This document shows, in pieces, positions 53,482-62,481 of a stretch of DNA of 64,000 bases (within the stretch, counting starts at the first letter, position 1; every line of letters begins with the position of its first letter). The stretch is from positions 1 to 64,000 of the forward strand of contig NZ_CAJXNN010000010.1 in NCBI RefSeq assembly GCF_913057115.1. Direction: 5' to 3'. Position numbers and translations under genes: made by a program. This DNA comes from an uncultured Roseovarius sp. Its GTDB lineage: Bacteria; Pseudomonadota; Alphaproteobacteria; Rhodobacterales; Rhodobacteraceae. The notes under the pieces were generated by a model. That model was given only the letters and a program-made list of their open reading frames with translations, ran no database searches and was not told the DNA's origin.

Positions 53482-53882
53482 GCGCGGAGGGCCTGTAAGC
53501 CGGATTCTGTCCACCCCTTGCGGGGCTGGATGACCATTCCTCTAGGCGTGTTGTCGCCAACACGCGTCTAGCTGCCAACCCGGATCGCAGGGCCAAGGCG
53601 GCCTGCGGGCGGTATCCCGGAGTTCCCTCCCGGACCGGCCCCCGCGCGCGATCCCTATTCGGCATTGCTCCCGGTGGGGCTTGCCGTGCCGGTCCTGTTG
53701 CCAGTCCCGCGGTGAGCTCTTACCCCACCGTTTCACCCTCACTCCGGCAGGCCGGAGCAGACTATTCTCTGTGGCGCTTTCCCTGGGGTTTCCCCCGCCG
53801 GGCGTTACCCGGCACCGTTGCCTTGTGGAGTCCGGACTTTCCTCGCGGCCCGAAGGCCCCGCGGTCATCCGGCCCTCCGCGC
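53482..53882 (-). ncRNA. rnpB: RNase P RNA (bacterial class A)
   Basis: P1 forms between GCGCGGAGGGCC at the 5' end (53882-53871) and GGCCCTCCGCGC at the 3' end (53493-53482). The invariant GAGGAAAGTCCGGACTCC follows P1-P3, and the CACAGAGAATAGTCTGC region and the 3' GGGGTGGACAGAATCCGGCTTACAGG close P4. Length about 401 nt. This is the catalytic RNA that matures tRNA 5' ends. Confidence 0.96.
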
Positions 53883-53891
53883 AAGTTGCAC

Positions 53892-54581
53892 TTAGGCAGT
53901 CTGAAGGTGGCGGTCAACGGGGAAGCGCGCGGCCAAGTCGGCCATGAGGGCGCAGTCTTCTTCCGAAAGGGGCCCCTTGGCCCATGGGCGAAACCGCTGT
54001 CGAAAAGCCTCCAGTATCGCGGCCTCATCGACATCATTCGAAGACACATACCCGAAAGCCTGCGCATCATGCAGAAAAACGCCCGGCGCGCGGCCCGCCT
54101 CGGGCCAAATACTCAGCCCCTCCAAGGCCAAGCGCCGCCAGTCAAACCTGCGACCGGGATCGGTTTTGCGCAAGGGGGCCATGTCCGAATGGCCAATGAC
54201 CCGCTCTGGCCGGATGGTCCAACGTTGCACGATACCGCGCATCAAATCCGCCAAAGCCACAATTTGCGGCTCGGGAAACGGATGGCAGCTAGTATTGGCC
54301 AATTCGATCCCGATAGAGCGCGAATTCACATCGCTGACGTCCCCCCATGCCCCTGCCCCGGCGTGCCACGCACGCTGCGCTTCGGGTACCAATGCGACCA
54401 CTTGCCCGGTTTCGCAAATCAGGTAATGCGCCGAAACCTCGGCCTGCGGATCGCACAGCCGCTGCAAGGCTGCTTCGGCGCTCTCCATCGCGGTATAATG
54501 CAGGACAATCATATCGGGCCGGGCGTCATTCCGCCTCGGCCCTTGGTTGGGGGAAGGTTTTTCAATCACCGGCACGGGCAC
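53892..54581 (-). CDS. N-acetylmuramoyl-L-alanine amidase (AmiD-like)
   Basis: 229 aa. Amidase_2 domain with zinc ligands in MIVLHYTAM, the IGHSDMAPLRKTDPG block and SIGIELANTS. Start GTG 54581; several adjacent GTG codons make the exact start uncertain. No lipobox is seen, unlike E. coli AmiD. Cleaves muropeptides or recycled cell wall fragments. It ends 10 bp before rnpB. Confidence 0.9.
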   Translation of the reverse strand: MPVPVIEKPSPNQGPRRNDARPDMIVLHYTAMESAEAALQRLCDPQAEVSAHYLICETGQVVALVPEAQRAWHAGAGAWGDVSDVNSRSIGIELANTSCHPFPEPQIVALADLMRGIVQRWTIRPERVIGHSDMAPLRKTDPGRRFDWRRLALEGLSIWPEAGRAPGVFLHDAQAFGYVSSNDVDEAAILEAFRQRFRPWAKGPLSEEDCALMADLAARFPVDRHLQTA

Positions 54582-54587
54582 GGCCCG

Positions 54588-55316
54588 TCAACCACCGACC
54601 GCCCTCTGGAAAGGACCCGGATTCCAACCGCAGGCATAACCATCACCATCGGGGTCAAGGCCAAGCCGGTCTTTCTTGGGCCCGCCGCGCGACAGGAAGT
54701 CCTCCTGCGCACGATCCGGCGAGGCATATTTCGCGCAGTTGCGGCGGAATTTCGCCTCCTTGTTAAAGCCCACGCGGTTGTAGATCTGCGTGCCGACAGG
54801 ATGCTTGCTTGCCAAGGCATAGGCCACGATGTTGGGCCCCTGTGAGCCGCTACGCGTCGGTAACGCTTCGGGTTCGATGACTTTGTAGCGGGCGCGATTT
54901 TGCGCGATCAAGGCGGCATCGCTTTCAATAGACCGCTGCTCGCCCACGGCTTCGAAATCGTTCTCTCCCGAAATTCCGGTCGACGTGTTCACCGTCGCCG
55001 GTGCCGGATTGCTTGGGCTTGCGTGCACCACATCATCGCCCGAATTGGCATCGGCCTCGGCCAATGCGGCTTCGGCCTCTGCGGCGATTGCCTCGGCGTC
55101 GTTGTCAGACACTGTGCGCCCGCTGGAATTCAGCGTTTCAGACGAAACCGCATCGGGTGCCGGGATCGCCCCGCCCGACAATTGAGCATCGCGGGCGCGC
55201 TTGTCCTCAAGGTAGGAGTCATAGTCGTCAAATCCGACACCGGCTCCGCTATCGGGGACGGCTGTCGTACAGGCACCAAGGGCCACCAAGCCCAATGCCC
55301 AAAGGAAAACACGCAT
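54588..55316 (-). CDS. excalibur-domain lipoprotein
   Basis: 242 aa from ATG 55316. Signal peptide with lipobox LGACTT, a long acidic and alanine-rich middle (about 40-150), then a C-terminal excalibur calcium-binding domain (about 195-235) with NCAKYASPDRAQEDFL and the DxDxDG loop LDPDGDGYACGW. It sits 7 bp upstream of the amidase gene, so an envelope role beside cell wall hydrolysis is likely. Confidence 0.85.
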   Translation of the reverse strand: MRVFLWALGLVALGACTTAVPDSGAGVGFDDYDSYLEDKRARDAQLSGGAIPAPDAVSSETLNSSGRTVSDNDAEAIAAEAEAALAEADANSGDDVVHASPSNPAPATVNTSTGISGENDFEAVGEQRSIESDAALIAQNRARYKVIEPEALPTRSGSQGPNIVAYALASKHPVGTQIYNRVGFNKEAKFRRNCAKYASPDRAQEDFLSRGGPKKDRLGLDPDGDGYACGWNPGPFQRAVGG

Positions 55317-55350
55317 CTGTTTCAATCCTGCCAATTCCATTGCGGGCGGT

Positions 55351-56832
55351 TTACCACCATTTTTCGGGTTTTGCCACAAATCCGGCAGCCTGCTCCAAGG
55401 CATAGGCGGTGTTCAGCAGATCACCTTCCTCCCACGGACGGCCAATCAATTGCAAACCAAGCGGCAGCCCCTGCTTGTCCAGCCCCGCAGGCACCGAAAT
55501 ACCGGGCAGACCGGCAAGGTTCACCGTGACCGTGAAGACATCGTTCAGGTACATCTGCACCGGGTCGGCCTCGGTCATCTCGCCCAAACCAAAAGCCGCC
55601 GAGGGCGTGGCGGGCGTGAGGATCGCATCGATGCCTTGATCAAAAACCTGCTCAAAGTCGCGCTTGATCAGGGTGCGGACCTTACGGGCGCGGTTGTAGT
55701 AGGCGTCATAGAACCCAGCCGACAACACATAGGTGCCCACCATGACGCGGCGCTGCACCTCATGGCCGAAGCCTTCGGCGCGGGTCTTTTCATACATCTC
55801 GGTGATGCCGTCGCCCTGCTCCAGCTTGGCGCGGTGGCCATAGCGCACCCCGTCATAGCGCGCGAGGTTCGAAGACGCTTCAGCTGGCGCGATCACATAG
55901 TAAGCCGGAAGCGCATACTTGGTGTGCGGCAGGGAAATATCACGAATCTCCGCGCCGGCATCTTTCAGCATCGCGGTGCCATCGGCCCAGAGCTTTTCGA
56001 TCTCTTCGGGCATGCCGTCCATGCGGTATTCTTTCGGAATACCAATAACCTTGCCCTTGATATCGCCGGTCAGCATCGCCTCGAAATCCGGCACCGGGAT
56101 ATCGGCGCTTGTGCTGTCCTTTGGGTCATGCCCGCACATAGCCTCAAGCATAATGGCCGCGTCGCGCACATCCTTGGTCATCGGCCCGGCCTGATCGAGC
56201 GACGAGGCGAAGGCCACGATGCCCCAGCGCGAACACCGCCCATAGGTGGGCTTGATGCCGGTGATCCCGGTGAAGGCCGCCGGTTGTCGGATCGACCCGC
56301 CGGTGTCGGTACCGGTGGCGGCCAGGCAAAGATCGGCGGCCACGGCGCTTGCCGACCCTCCCGAGGAGCCGCCGGGCGTCAAATGCCGGTCGTCCACTTT
56401 CCAAGGGTTCACGGCATTGCCGTAGACGCTGGTCTCGTTCGACGAGCCCATGGCGAATTCGTCCATGTTGAGCTTGCCCAGCATGACCGCGCCCGCGTCA
56501 AACAGGTTCTGCGTGACGGTCGATTCATATTCGGGCTTGAAGCCCTCAAGGATGCCGCTGGCCGCTTGGCTGGCCACCCCCTTGGTGCAAAAGAGATCCT
56601 TGATCCCCAAGGGGATACCGCACATCGCCGGTGCATCGCCGCCCTTGATCATGTCATCCGCCGCCTTGGCCTGTTCACGCGCCAAGTCAGAGGTGTCATG
56701 CACGAAGGCATTGAGCACGCCCGCGCCCTCGATCTGGGTCAGGCAAGCCTCGGTCAGTTCGGCGCTTGTCACCTCACCCTTGCGCAGGGCATCGCGTGCG
56801 GCGGCAATGGTCAGTTTGTTCAGATCAGTCAT
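55351..56832 (-). CDS. gatA: Asp-tRNA(Asn)/Glu-tRNA(Gln) amidotransferase subunit A
   Basis: 493 aa amidase-signature enzyme. Ser-cis-Ser-Lys triad: Lys in [14 protein letters not shown], cis-Ser and Ser in [15 protein letters not shown] and [15 protein letters not shown]. With GatC (immediately upstream, overlapping stop/start TAATG) and GatB elsewhere it amidates mischarged tRNA. Confidence 0.97.
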   Translation of the reverse strand: MTDLNKLTIAAARDALRKGEVTSAELTEACLTQIEGAGVLNAFVHDTSDLAREQAKAADDMIKGGDAPAMCGIPLGIKDLFCTKGVASQAASGILEGFKPEYESTVTQNLFDAGAVMLGKLNMDEFAMGSSNETSVYGNAVNPWKVDDRHLTPGGSSGGSASAVAADLCLAATGTDTGGSIRQPAAFTGITGIKPTYGRCSRWGIVAFASSLDQAGPMTKDVRDAAIMLEAMCGHDPKDSTSADIPVPDFEAMLTGDIKGKVIGIPKEYRMDGMPEEIEKLWADGTAMLKDAGAEIRDISLPHTKYALPAYYVIAPAEASSNLARYDGVRYGHRAKLEQGDGITEMYEKTRAEGFGHEVQRRVMVGTYVLSAGFYDAYYNRARKVRTLIKRDFEQVFDQGIDAILTPATPSAAFGLGEMTEADPVQMYLNDVFTVTVNLAGLPGISVPAGLDKQGLPLGLQLIGRPWEEGDLLNTAYALEQAAGFVAKPEKWW

Positions 56833-57119
56833 TATTCCACCACCTTCGGCACAGCAAAAAAGCCTTCGCGCGCATCGGGCGCGTTCGACAGGACTTTTTC
56901 GGGCATTCCGCCCTCGGTCACCTGATCCTCGCGCCGCTTGAGACGCATGGGCGTGACGCTGGTCATCGGTTCAACGCCCTCTACGTCCACCTCGCCCAAT
57001 TGCTCAATGAAGCCAAGGATGTTGTTGAATTCTTCCGCCAGCGCGGGCAACGCATCATCTTCCACGCGGATGCGGGCCAGCTTGGCCACCTTGGCGGCGG
57101 TTTCCTTGTCGATCGACAT
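56832..57119 (-). CDS. gatC: Asp-tRNA(Asn)/Glu-tRNA(Gln) amidotransferase subunit C
   Basis: 95 aa. GatC pattern: [35 protein letters not shown], and the C-terminal [15 protein letters not shown]. It clamps GatA to GatB. ATG 57119 has GGGAG upstream; its stop codon overlaps the gatA start. Confidence 0.96.
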   Translation of the reverse strand: MSIDKETAAKVAKLARIRVEDDALPALAEEFNNILGFIEQLGEVDVEGVEPMTSVTPMRLKRREDQVTEGGMPEKVLSNAPDAREGFFAVPKVVE

Positions 57120-57268
57120 TGCCTGATCTCCCGTTTTTCGGTTGCCTTGCGTTTAGCGCCGCAGGCGATGACCCGCAAGCACCCCAAGCAGGCAATTCCA
57201 CGGCACAGGCCCCTTTTCGCCTGTCAAAGCCGTGTTAGGCTCGGGTATCCAGCAGACAGGAGGAAGCA

Positions 57269-57961
57269 ATGAAAATCACTTGGTTGGGCCATGCCTCGTT
57301 CCGGATCGAAATCGGCGGACAATGCCTGCTTGTTGATCCGTGGCTGACGGGCAACCCGATGATGCCTGAAGACAAGCACGAGGAGGCCACAGATGGTGCC
57401 ACGCATATTCTCTTGACCCATGCGCATTTCGATCACGTCACCGACGTTCTCGGCGTGGCGAGGGCGCAAAACATCCCGGTGGTCGGGCAATTCGACCTAA
57501 TGTCTTACTGGGAAAAGGCCGAAGAGATCGAGGTTATCGGCTTCAACAAGGGAGGCACGGTCGATCTGAATGGCGTCAAGGTCACCATGGTGCACGCCGT
57601 GCATTCCTCGAGCTTTGGCGGCGAAACCGGGCCCAACGTCCCGGGCACCGAATGCGGCTACATGATCGAGGGCGAAGGCCATACGATCTATGTCTCGGGT
57701 GATACGGATGTCATGGCGGATATGAAAATCTTCAACGACCTGCACAAACCCGATATCGGTATTCTGTGCGCGGGCGGGCATTTCACCATGGACATGCGCC
57801 GCGCGGCTTATGCGGCCAAGGAGTTTTTTGACTTCAAGACGGTGATCCCCTGCCATTACAAGACCTTCCCGATCCTCGAACAATCCGCCGAGGAATTGGT
57901 GAAGGCCCTGCCCGGTGTGGATGTGATCGAGCCGGAGGTCTTGGTGCCGATCGAGGTGTGA
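57269..57961 (+). CDS. UPF0173-type metal-dependent hydrolase
   Basis: 230 aa beta-lactamase-fold protein. Signature WLGHASFRIE, HAHFDHVTD, HAVHSSSF and HYKTFPIL supply the metal ligands. The family is conserved across bacteria but lacks a settled substrate. ATG 57269 has AGGAGG upstream. Divergent from gatCA. Confidence 0.9.
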   Translation: MKITWLGHASFRIEIGGQCLLVDPWLTGNPMMPEDKHEEATDGATHILLTHAHFDHVTDVLGVARAQNIPVVGQFDLMSYWEKAEEIEVIGFNKGGTVDLNGVKVTMVHAVHSSSFGGETGPNVPGTECGYMIEGEGHTIYVSGDTDVMADMKIFNDLHKPDIGILCAGGHFTMDMRRAAYAAKEFFDFKTVIPCHYKTFPILEQSAEELVKALPGVDVIEPEVLVPIEV

Positions 57962-57963
57962 AT

Positions 57964-57993
57964 GGGGGCTTTGCCCCCGGGGCCTTTGGCCCC
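57964..57993 (+). terminator. tandem hairpins after metal-dependent hydrolase
   Basis: GGGGGC-TTT-GCCCCC (57964-57978) directly followed by GGGGCC-TTT-GGCCCC (57979-57993). No clear T-run follows. Confidence 0.65.
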
Positions 57994-58000
57994 TCCCCCA

Positions 58001-58021
58001 GGATATTTATAAACAGAAGAA
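58001..58021 (+). repeat. GGATATTT-N6-AGAAGAA element, copy 2
   Basis: Same core and spacing as 36614-36634, in the opposite orientation, 40 bp after a gene end and behind two hairpins. Confidence 0.55.
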
Positions 58022-58025
58022 GGGA

Positions 58026-58478
58026 TTAGGGGCGTTTTGCCTTGAAAAACTCGGTGAGCAGGGTTTCGGCCTCTGCCGCGCTGATACCGTCATAGACCTC
58101 GGGCGCATGGTGGCATTGCGGGTGGCAAAAGACCCGTGCGCCATGCGACACGCCGCCGGACTTTGGATCGCTCGCGCCGTAGTACACACGCGCGATCCGG
58201 GCGGCGGAGATGGCCGTGGCGCACATGGCGCAGGGTTCCAGCGTGACGTAAAGTGCATGGCCCGGCAGGCGCTCGCTGCTTGCTTTGGCGCAGGCCTCGC
58301 GGATCACGAGAACCTCCGCATGGGCCGTGGGGTCGTGCAATTCGCGCGTGCGGTTGCCCGCCTGCGCCACGACTTGGCCGCTTGGGTCGACAAGCACCGC
58401 GCCCACAGGGACCTCACCGCGCTCTGCGGCGGCGCGGGCCTCGGACAGGGCCAAATCCATGTAGCTTGTGAAGGTCAT
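58026..58478 (-). CDS. tadA: tRNA adenosine(34) deaminase / nucleoside deaminase
   Basis: 150 aa. Zinc ligands in THAEV-type AHAEV (HAE) and LEPCAMC (PCxxC). Length and the GEVPVGAVLV start match TadA, which makes inosine at position 34 of tRNA-Arg. A free nucleobase deaminase is the alternative. AGGGGG site before ATG 58478. Confidence 0.9.
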   Translation of the reverse strand: MTFTSYMDLALSEARAAAERGEVPVGAVLVDPSGQVVAQAGNRTRELHDPTAHAEVLVIREACAKASSERLPGHALYVTLEPCAMCATAISAARIARVYYGASDPKSGGVSHGARVFCHPQCHHAPEVYDGISAAEAETLLTEFFKAKRP

Positions 58479-58539
58479 ACCCCCTCTTGCCGCGCGATCT
58501 GTGCTTTCGCAAGCCCGGGCTTTGCGTTAATCGGGGCGC

Positions 58540-59346
58540 ATGACAGAGAGCCAACATAAAGGCGAACGGATCGCCAAGGTTATTGCGCGAGCCGGTGTGG
58601 CCAGCCGACGCGAGGCCGAACGCATGATCGAGTCTGGCCGTGTGAAGGTTAACGGCAAGGTCATCGAGCGGGCGGCCTTGAATATTACGCCCAAGGACAA
58701 GGTGACGGTGGATGGGCGGGACTTGTCGGCACCGGAACCACCGCGGCTTTGGCTTTATCACAAACCCACTGGCCTTGTGACCACCACCCGCGACGAACAG
58801 GGGCGGACCACGATTTATGACGAGTTGCCCGAGGACCTGCCACGGGTGATGAGCGTCGGGCGGTTGGACCTCAATTCCGAAGGCCTGCTGTTGCTCACCA
58901 ACGACGGCGGCGTGAAGCGCAAGCTGGAGCTTCCCTCGACCGGGTGGCTGCGCAAATACCGGGTGCGGGTGAAGGGCCGACCGACCGACAAAACACTGGA
59001 CCCATTGCGCCAAGGCATTGAAATGGAAGGTGAAAAATTCCAGCCGATGACGGTATCATTGGACCGTCAGCAAGGCGCGAATGCCTGGGTGACGGTTGGC
59101 CTGCGAGAGGGCAAGAACCGCGAGATCCGCCGCGCGATGGAGGCTGTGGGGCTGTCGGTGAACCGCTTGATCCGGGTCTCTTACGGGCCGTTCCAACTGG
59201 GTCAGTTGAAGCCCGGCGAGGTGCAGGAAATCCGCCCGCGCGTGCTCAAAGATCAGCTCGGGATGCAGGGCGACGAGGAGAAGAAACCCGGCAAACCCAC
59301 CCCCAAACGCACCCGCCGGACACCGGGAAAACCACGTGCAAAATAG
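58540..59346 (+). CDS. RluB/RsuA family pseudouridine synthase
   Basis: 268 aa. S4 domain at about 8-65 (RIAKVIARAGVASRREAERMIESG) and catalytic domain with GRLDLNSEGLLLLTNDG (Asp nucleophile in RLD) and KNREIRRAMEAVGL. The basic tail (KPGKPTPKRTRRTPGKPRAK) is typical of RluB-type. Modifies 23S rRNA, most likely near position 2605. Confidence 0.92.
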   Translation: MTESQHKGERIAKVIARAGVASRREAERMIESGRVKVNGKVIERAALNITPKDKVTVDGRDLSAPEPPRLWLYHKPTGLVTTTRDEQGRTTIYDELPEDLPRVMSVGRLDLNSEGLLLLTNDGGVKRKLELPSTGWLRKYRVRVKGRPTDKTLDPLRQGIEMEGEKFQPMTVSLDRQQGANAWVTVGLREGKNREIRRAMEAVGLSVNRLIRVSYGPFQLGQLKPGEVQEIRPRVLKDQLGMQGDEEKKPGKPTPKRTRRTPGKPRAK

Positions 59347-59349
59347 CTG

Positions 59350-59388
59350 TCGGTAAAACGTCGGTATCTTGTCGGTATTACATCGGTG
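59350..59388. repeat. four TCGGT(A) units with 11-bp period
   Basis: TCGGTA at 59350, 59361 and 59372, and TCGGTG at 59383. The 11-bp phase places them on the same DNA face. They fill the gap between the convergent rluB-like and glxA-like genes. Confidence 0.65.
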
Positions 59389-59411
59389 GTTCTGGCCGAG
59401 GTTGAGAGCCC

Positions 59412-60425
59412 CTACCCCGCCACTTGCCAGCTTTTGCGATAGGCGCGCGGCGACATACCATAGCGCTTGCGGAATCGCGCGCCCATTTGCGAGGCGCTGT
59501 TAAAGCCGGTGGCCGCCGCGATCTCGGCCACGCTGAGATCGGTTTCATTCAAAAGCGCATGCGCGCGGGCAATCCGCAGGTCGATGTAGAATTGCGCCGG
59601 GGTGGTGCCGACGTGACTGGTGAACAGCCGTTCAAGCTGACGCCGGGAAATGCCCACCTGCTCGGCCAGGTCGGAAATCTCCAAAGGCGCCTCGATGGTC
59701 TCGTTCATCGCCCGCATGGCGGCGATCAGATGCGGATTGCGGCTACTGAGGGCATGGGAAAAGCCCGAGCGCTGTGGCGCCTCGTGGGTGGAGGCGCGAA
59801 AATGCAGGCACATGTCGGCCACCACGCTGGCCAGATCGGCGCCGTGGTCGCGTTCGATCAAGTGCAGCATCATGTCGGTCGCGGCACTGCCGCCGCCGCA
59901 GGTGATAAGCCCCCGGTCAATCTCGTAAAGCGCGCCTGTGGGCTCCAATCCGATGAAGCGTTCGATGAAGGCGGGCTGATTTTCCCAATGCAGGGTAAAG
60001 CGCCGCCCGTCCAAAAGCCCCGCCCGCGCGAGGGCAAAGGCACCGGTGCAAATCCCGCCCACGGTGCAGCCAAAAGCACGCTGGCGGCTGATCCAACGGG
60101 TCGCACGGGGGCTGACGGTTTCGGTTGGTTCGATCCCGGCACAAACAAAGGCGAGCGCCTCACGCGGGACATCGCAAAGCGCGCTGTCGGGCGTGATCGT
60201 GACCCCGCACGAACAAGAGACCGGCCCGCCATCCTCGGTCATCAAGAACCAGCGATAAAGCGCGCGCCCCGCGACTTGGTTGGCCACGCGCAGCGGCTCA
60301 AGCGCCGAGGTGAAGGCCAAAAGCGTGAGTTTGGGCAATAGAAGAAAGTGCACGTCCCGAGGAGGGCCGTCGTAATCCACCCGAAAACTGGCCGCCCCGC
60401 GGGGCACGAATGTGCGTGTCGTCAT
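59412..60425 (-). CDS. GlxA-type regulator (DJ-1/PfpI domain plus AraC HTH)
   Basis: 337 aa from ATG 60425; ATG 60458 is possible but less conserved. N-terminal DJ-1/PfpI domain (about 10-180) with GGICTGAFALARAGLLDG and a C-terminal AraC double HTH (about 225-325; LEISDLAEQVGISRRQLERLF, VAEIAAATGFNSASQMGARF). The DJ-1 domain lacks obvious peptidase activity in this family. Relatives control amino acid or betaine catabolism. Target unknown. Confidence 0.9.
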   Translation of the reverse strand: MTTRTFVPRGAASFRVDYDGPPRDVHFLLLPKLTLLAFTSALEPLRVANQVAGRALYRWFLMTEDGGPVSCSCGVTITPDSALCDVPREALAFVCAGIEPTETVSPRATRWISRQRAFGCTVGGICTGAFALARAGLLDGRRFTLHWENQPAFIERFIGLEPTGALYEIDRGLITCGGGSAATDMMLHLIERDHGADLASVVADMCLHFRASTHEAPQRSGFSHALSSRNPHLIAAMRAMNETIEAPLEISDLAEQVGISRRQLERLFTSHVGTTPAQFYIDLRIARAHALLNETDLSVAEIAAATGFNSASQMGARFRKRYGMSPRAYRKSWQVAG

Positions 60426-60546
60426 GTGCTTTGGATACCACGGCCAACGCCGCGTCATAGGGCAAAGACACGCGTTTCGTTTTGTTTTTGCGACAAGCCT
60501 GGGCTAAGGCGGCGCGCAACGTGTAACGAGTAAGGAGCTTTCGGAC

Positions 60547-61365
60547 ATGGCCGAACTGTTGACGATCGAAAACCTTGGCAACCTTCTGATGCTGTGTTTT
60601 TTGCAGGCGGTGCTGGGTTTTGACAACCTGCTTTATATCTCCATCGAGTCGCAGCGTGCGCCGGTGGCTCAACAAAGGGCCGTACGTTATTGGGGCATCA
60701 TCATTGCCGTGGCGCTGCGGGTGATACTGCTTTTTGCGATGATCCAATTGATCGACGCGATGGCCGAGCCGTTTTATGTCTTCGACTGGACCGGTGTGAT
60801 CGAAGGCGGGGTGAATTTCGCCACCTGTGTCTTCATCCTTGGCGGGATTTTCATCATATACACCGCTGTCAAGGAAATCGGGCATATGCTGACCATCGAG
60901 AAACTGGATACCGATGTGAGCGGCAGGTCCGGCAAATCGGCGGCGCAGGTCATCATGCTGATCGTGACGATGAACCTGATTTTCTCGTTCGATTCGGTGC
61001 TATCGGCCTTGGCGATCACCGATGTCTTCCCGATCCTGGCATTCGCGATCATCCTGTCGGGTCTGGCCATGCTGGTTCTGGCGGATGATGTGACTGCTTT
61101 TCTTGAGAAAAACCGGATGTACGAGGTTCTGGGCCTGTTCATCCTTTTGATCGTGGGGGTCGTGCTTTTGGGTGAAGCGGGCCAAGCCGCGGCACATGCC
61201 ATGCATGACGACGCGCTGGCGCTGAAGTTCTTTGGCTATGAAGTGGTGCCGATGTCGAAAACCACCTTCTATTTCTCGGTTGTCGTTCTTGTGGCCGTGG
61301 AAGTGATCCAATCGGGCTATACCCGCAAACTGAATGCCGAGCGGCGCACCGCCGCGCGGCACTGA
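60547..61365 (+). CDS. TerC family integral membrane protein
   Basis: 272 aa with about seven membrane segments. TerC motif LGFDNLLYISI (about 23-33) and NLIFSFDSVLSALA (about 143-156), each with membrane-embedded Asp/Asn residues. TerC family members are linked to tellurite resistance and to metal (manganese) export. It precedes an XpaC-like and a TelA gene, with a hairpin and about 120 bp between. Confidence 0.92.
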   Translation: MAELLTIENLGNLLMLCFLQAVLGFDNLLYISIESQRAPVAQQRAVRYWGIIIAVALRVILLFAMIQLIDAMAEPFYVFDWTGVIEGGVNFATCVFILGGIFIIYTAVKEIGHMLTIEKLDTDVSGRSGKSAAQVIMLIVTMNLIFSFDSVLSALAITDVFPILAFAIILSGLAMLVLADDVTAFLEKNRMYEVLGLFILLIVGVVLLGEAGQAAAHAMHDDALALKFFGYEVVPMSKTTFYFSVVVLVAVEVIQSGYTRKLNAERRTAARH

Positions 61366-61377
61366 CGACACCATATT

Positions 61378-61409
61378 GCGCATCGCCTGAAGAGATTCGG
61401 GCGATGCGC
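61378..61409 (+). terminator. hairpin after TerC-family gene
   Basis: Stem GCGCATCGCC (61378-61387) / GGCGATGCGC (61400-61409). No T-run, so termination may be partial. Confidence 0.6.
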
Positions 61410-61489
61410 CACCTACGCGAATCTTCCCCCTAGCAAGCAAGCGCAGCATCGCCTAAGTTCTTTATGAACCGCTGGGCCGTGGGGGGTGT

Positions 61490-61573
61490 ATGTCCGATAC
61501 CGGGTTACAAAAATTGGCGTTTTTTCTGCTTGTTGCATTGATGCTTTACGTCTCGGTCGCGGGAGGCGCGTGA
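61490..61573 (+). CDS. 27-aa predicted membrane peptide
   Basis: ATG 61490 follows GGGGGG (61481-61486). Product MSDTGLQKLAFFLLVALMLY then VSVAGGA is a single membrane span with a short polar start. The stop codon is 1 bp before the ATG of the XpaC-like gene, suggesting coupled translation. Possibly a small partner protein. Confidence 0.55.
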   Translation: MSDTGLQKLAFFLLVALMLYVSVAGGA

Positions 61574-61574
61574 C

Positions 61575-62471
61575 ATGGCCCAACGGTACGGTGGAAAATT
61601 CAGCCCCGATGGCGCGCAAGGCGGACCAGCGCCGGTGGACCGCGGCAGCTTTCAGGGCGCGCGCCGCACCAAGGCCGGGGGCCGGGTGAACCTGCTGTTT
61701 CTTGCGCCGCTGCCGCTGATTTGGAAGGCTTTCACCTCGGAACCCGTTGTGATGGCGATGTATCTGGCCGCGCTTGGCCTGTTGATCCTGGCCGCTTGGC
61801 TCACGCGCGAGGGGATTTTGGCGCAAGAGGCCTATGAGGCCCGCAAAGTGGCCCGCCGCCCGGCCCTGCCGCGCAAAATTTTGGGATCATTGGCCACGGG
61901 TCTGGGCCTTGGTGTCGCCGGGCTGGCCGGGTTTGGCCCCTTGGAGGCGGTGATTTTCGCCGTGCTGGGCGCGGTCATTCATAGTTTCGCCTTCGGTTTG
62001 GACCCCTTGCAGGACAAGGGTGCCGAGGGAGTGGACCTGTTTCAGACGGATCGCGTGGCGCGGGCCGTGGACGAGGCGGAAAAGCATCTGGCGGATATGT
62101 CAGAGGCCATCAAGCGCGCCGGCGACCGGCAGCTTGAGGGCCGGGTCGAGCGGTTCAAAAGCACCGCGCGCGATCTTTTCCGCACGGTCGAGGAAGACCC
62201 TCGCGACCTGACGGCGGCACGCAAGTACCTGTCGGTTTACTTGCTGGGAGCCAAGGACGCGACGGTGAAATTCGCCGATATCTACAGCCGTAACCGCGAT
62301 AGCGGGGCGCGGCAGGATTACCTGACGCTACTGGATGATCTGGAGGGCAATTTCGCCGCCCGGACCGAGAAGCTGCTGCTGGATGACCGCAGCGATTTGA
62401 CGATTGAGATTGACGTGCTGCGCGACCGGTTGCAGCGCGAGGGCATCCGCCCTGATAGCAACAATGAGTAA
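61575..62471 (+). CDS. XpaC-like (5-bromo-4-chloroindolyl phosphate hydrolysis) family protein
   Basis: 298 aa. N-terminal Gly/Ala-rich part, about four membrane segments (about 38-75 and 100-140), then a helical cytoplasmic domain (about 165-295) with DEAEKHLADMSEAIKRAG. XpaC and TelA genes are commonly paired, as here (10-bp gap). The name comes from a phenotype, not a known reaction. Confidence 0.83.
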   Translation: MAQRYGGKFSPDGAQGGPAPVDRGSFQGARRTKAGGRVNLLFLAPLPLIWKAFTSEPVVMAMYLAALGLLILAAWLTREGILAQEAYEARKVARRPALPRKILGSLATGLGLGVAGLAGFGPLEAVIFAVLGAVIHSFAFGLDPLQDKGAEGVDLFQTDRVARAVDEAEKHLADMSEAIKRAGDRQLEGRVERFKSTARDLFRTVEEDPRDLTAARKYLSVYLLGAKDATVKFADIYSRNRDSGARQDYLTLLDDLEGNFAARTEKLLLDDRSDLTIEIDVLRDRLQREGIRPDSNNE

Positions 62472-62481
62472 GAGGACCACC

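Noticed and set aside
55450-56925. 491-codon open frame opposite gatA
   Set aside because: It is the antisense shadow of gatA, whose motifs are complete. High GC gives long spurious frames on the other strand.
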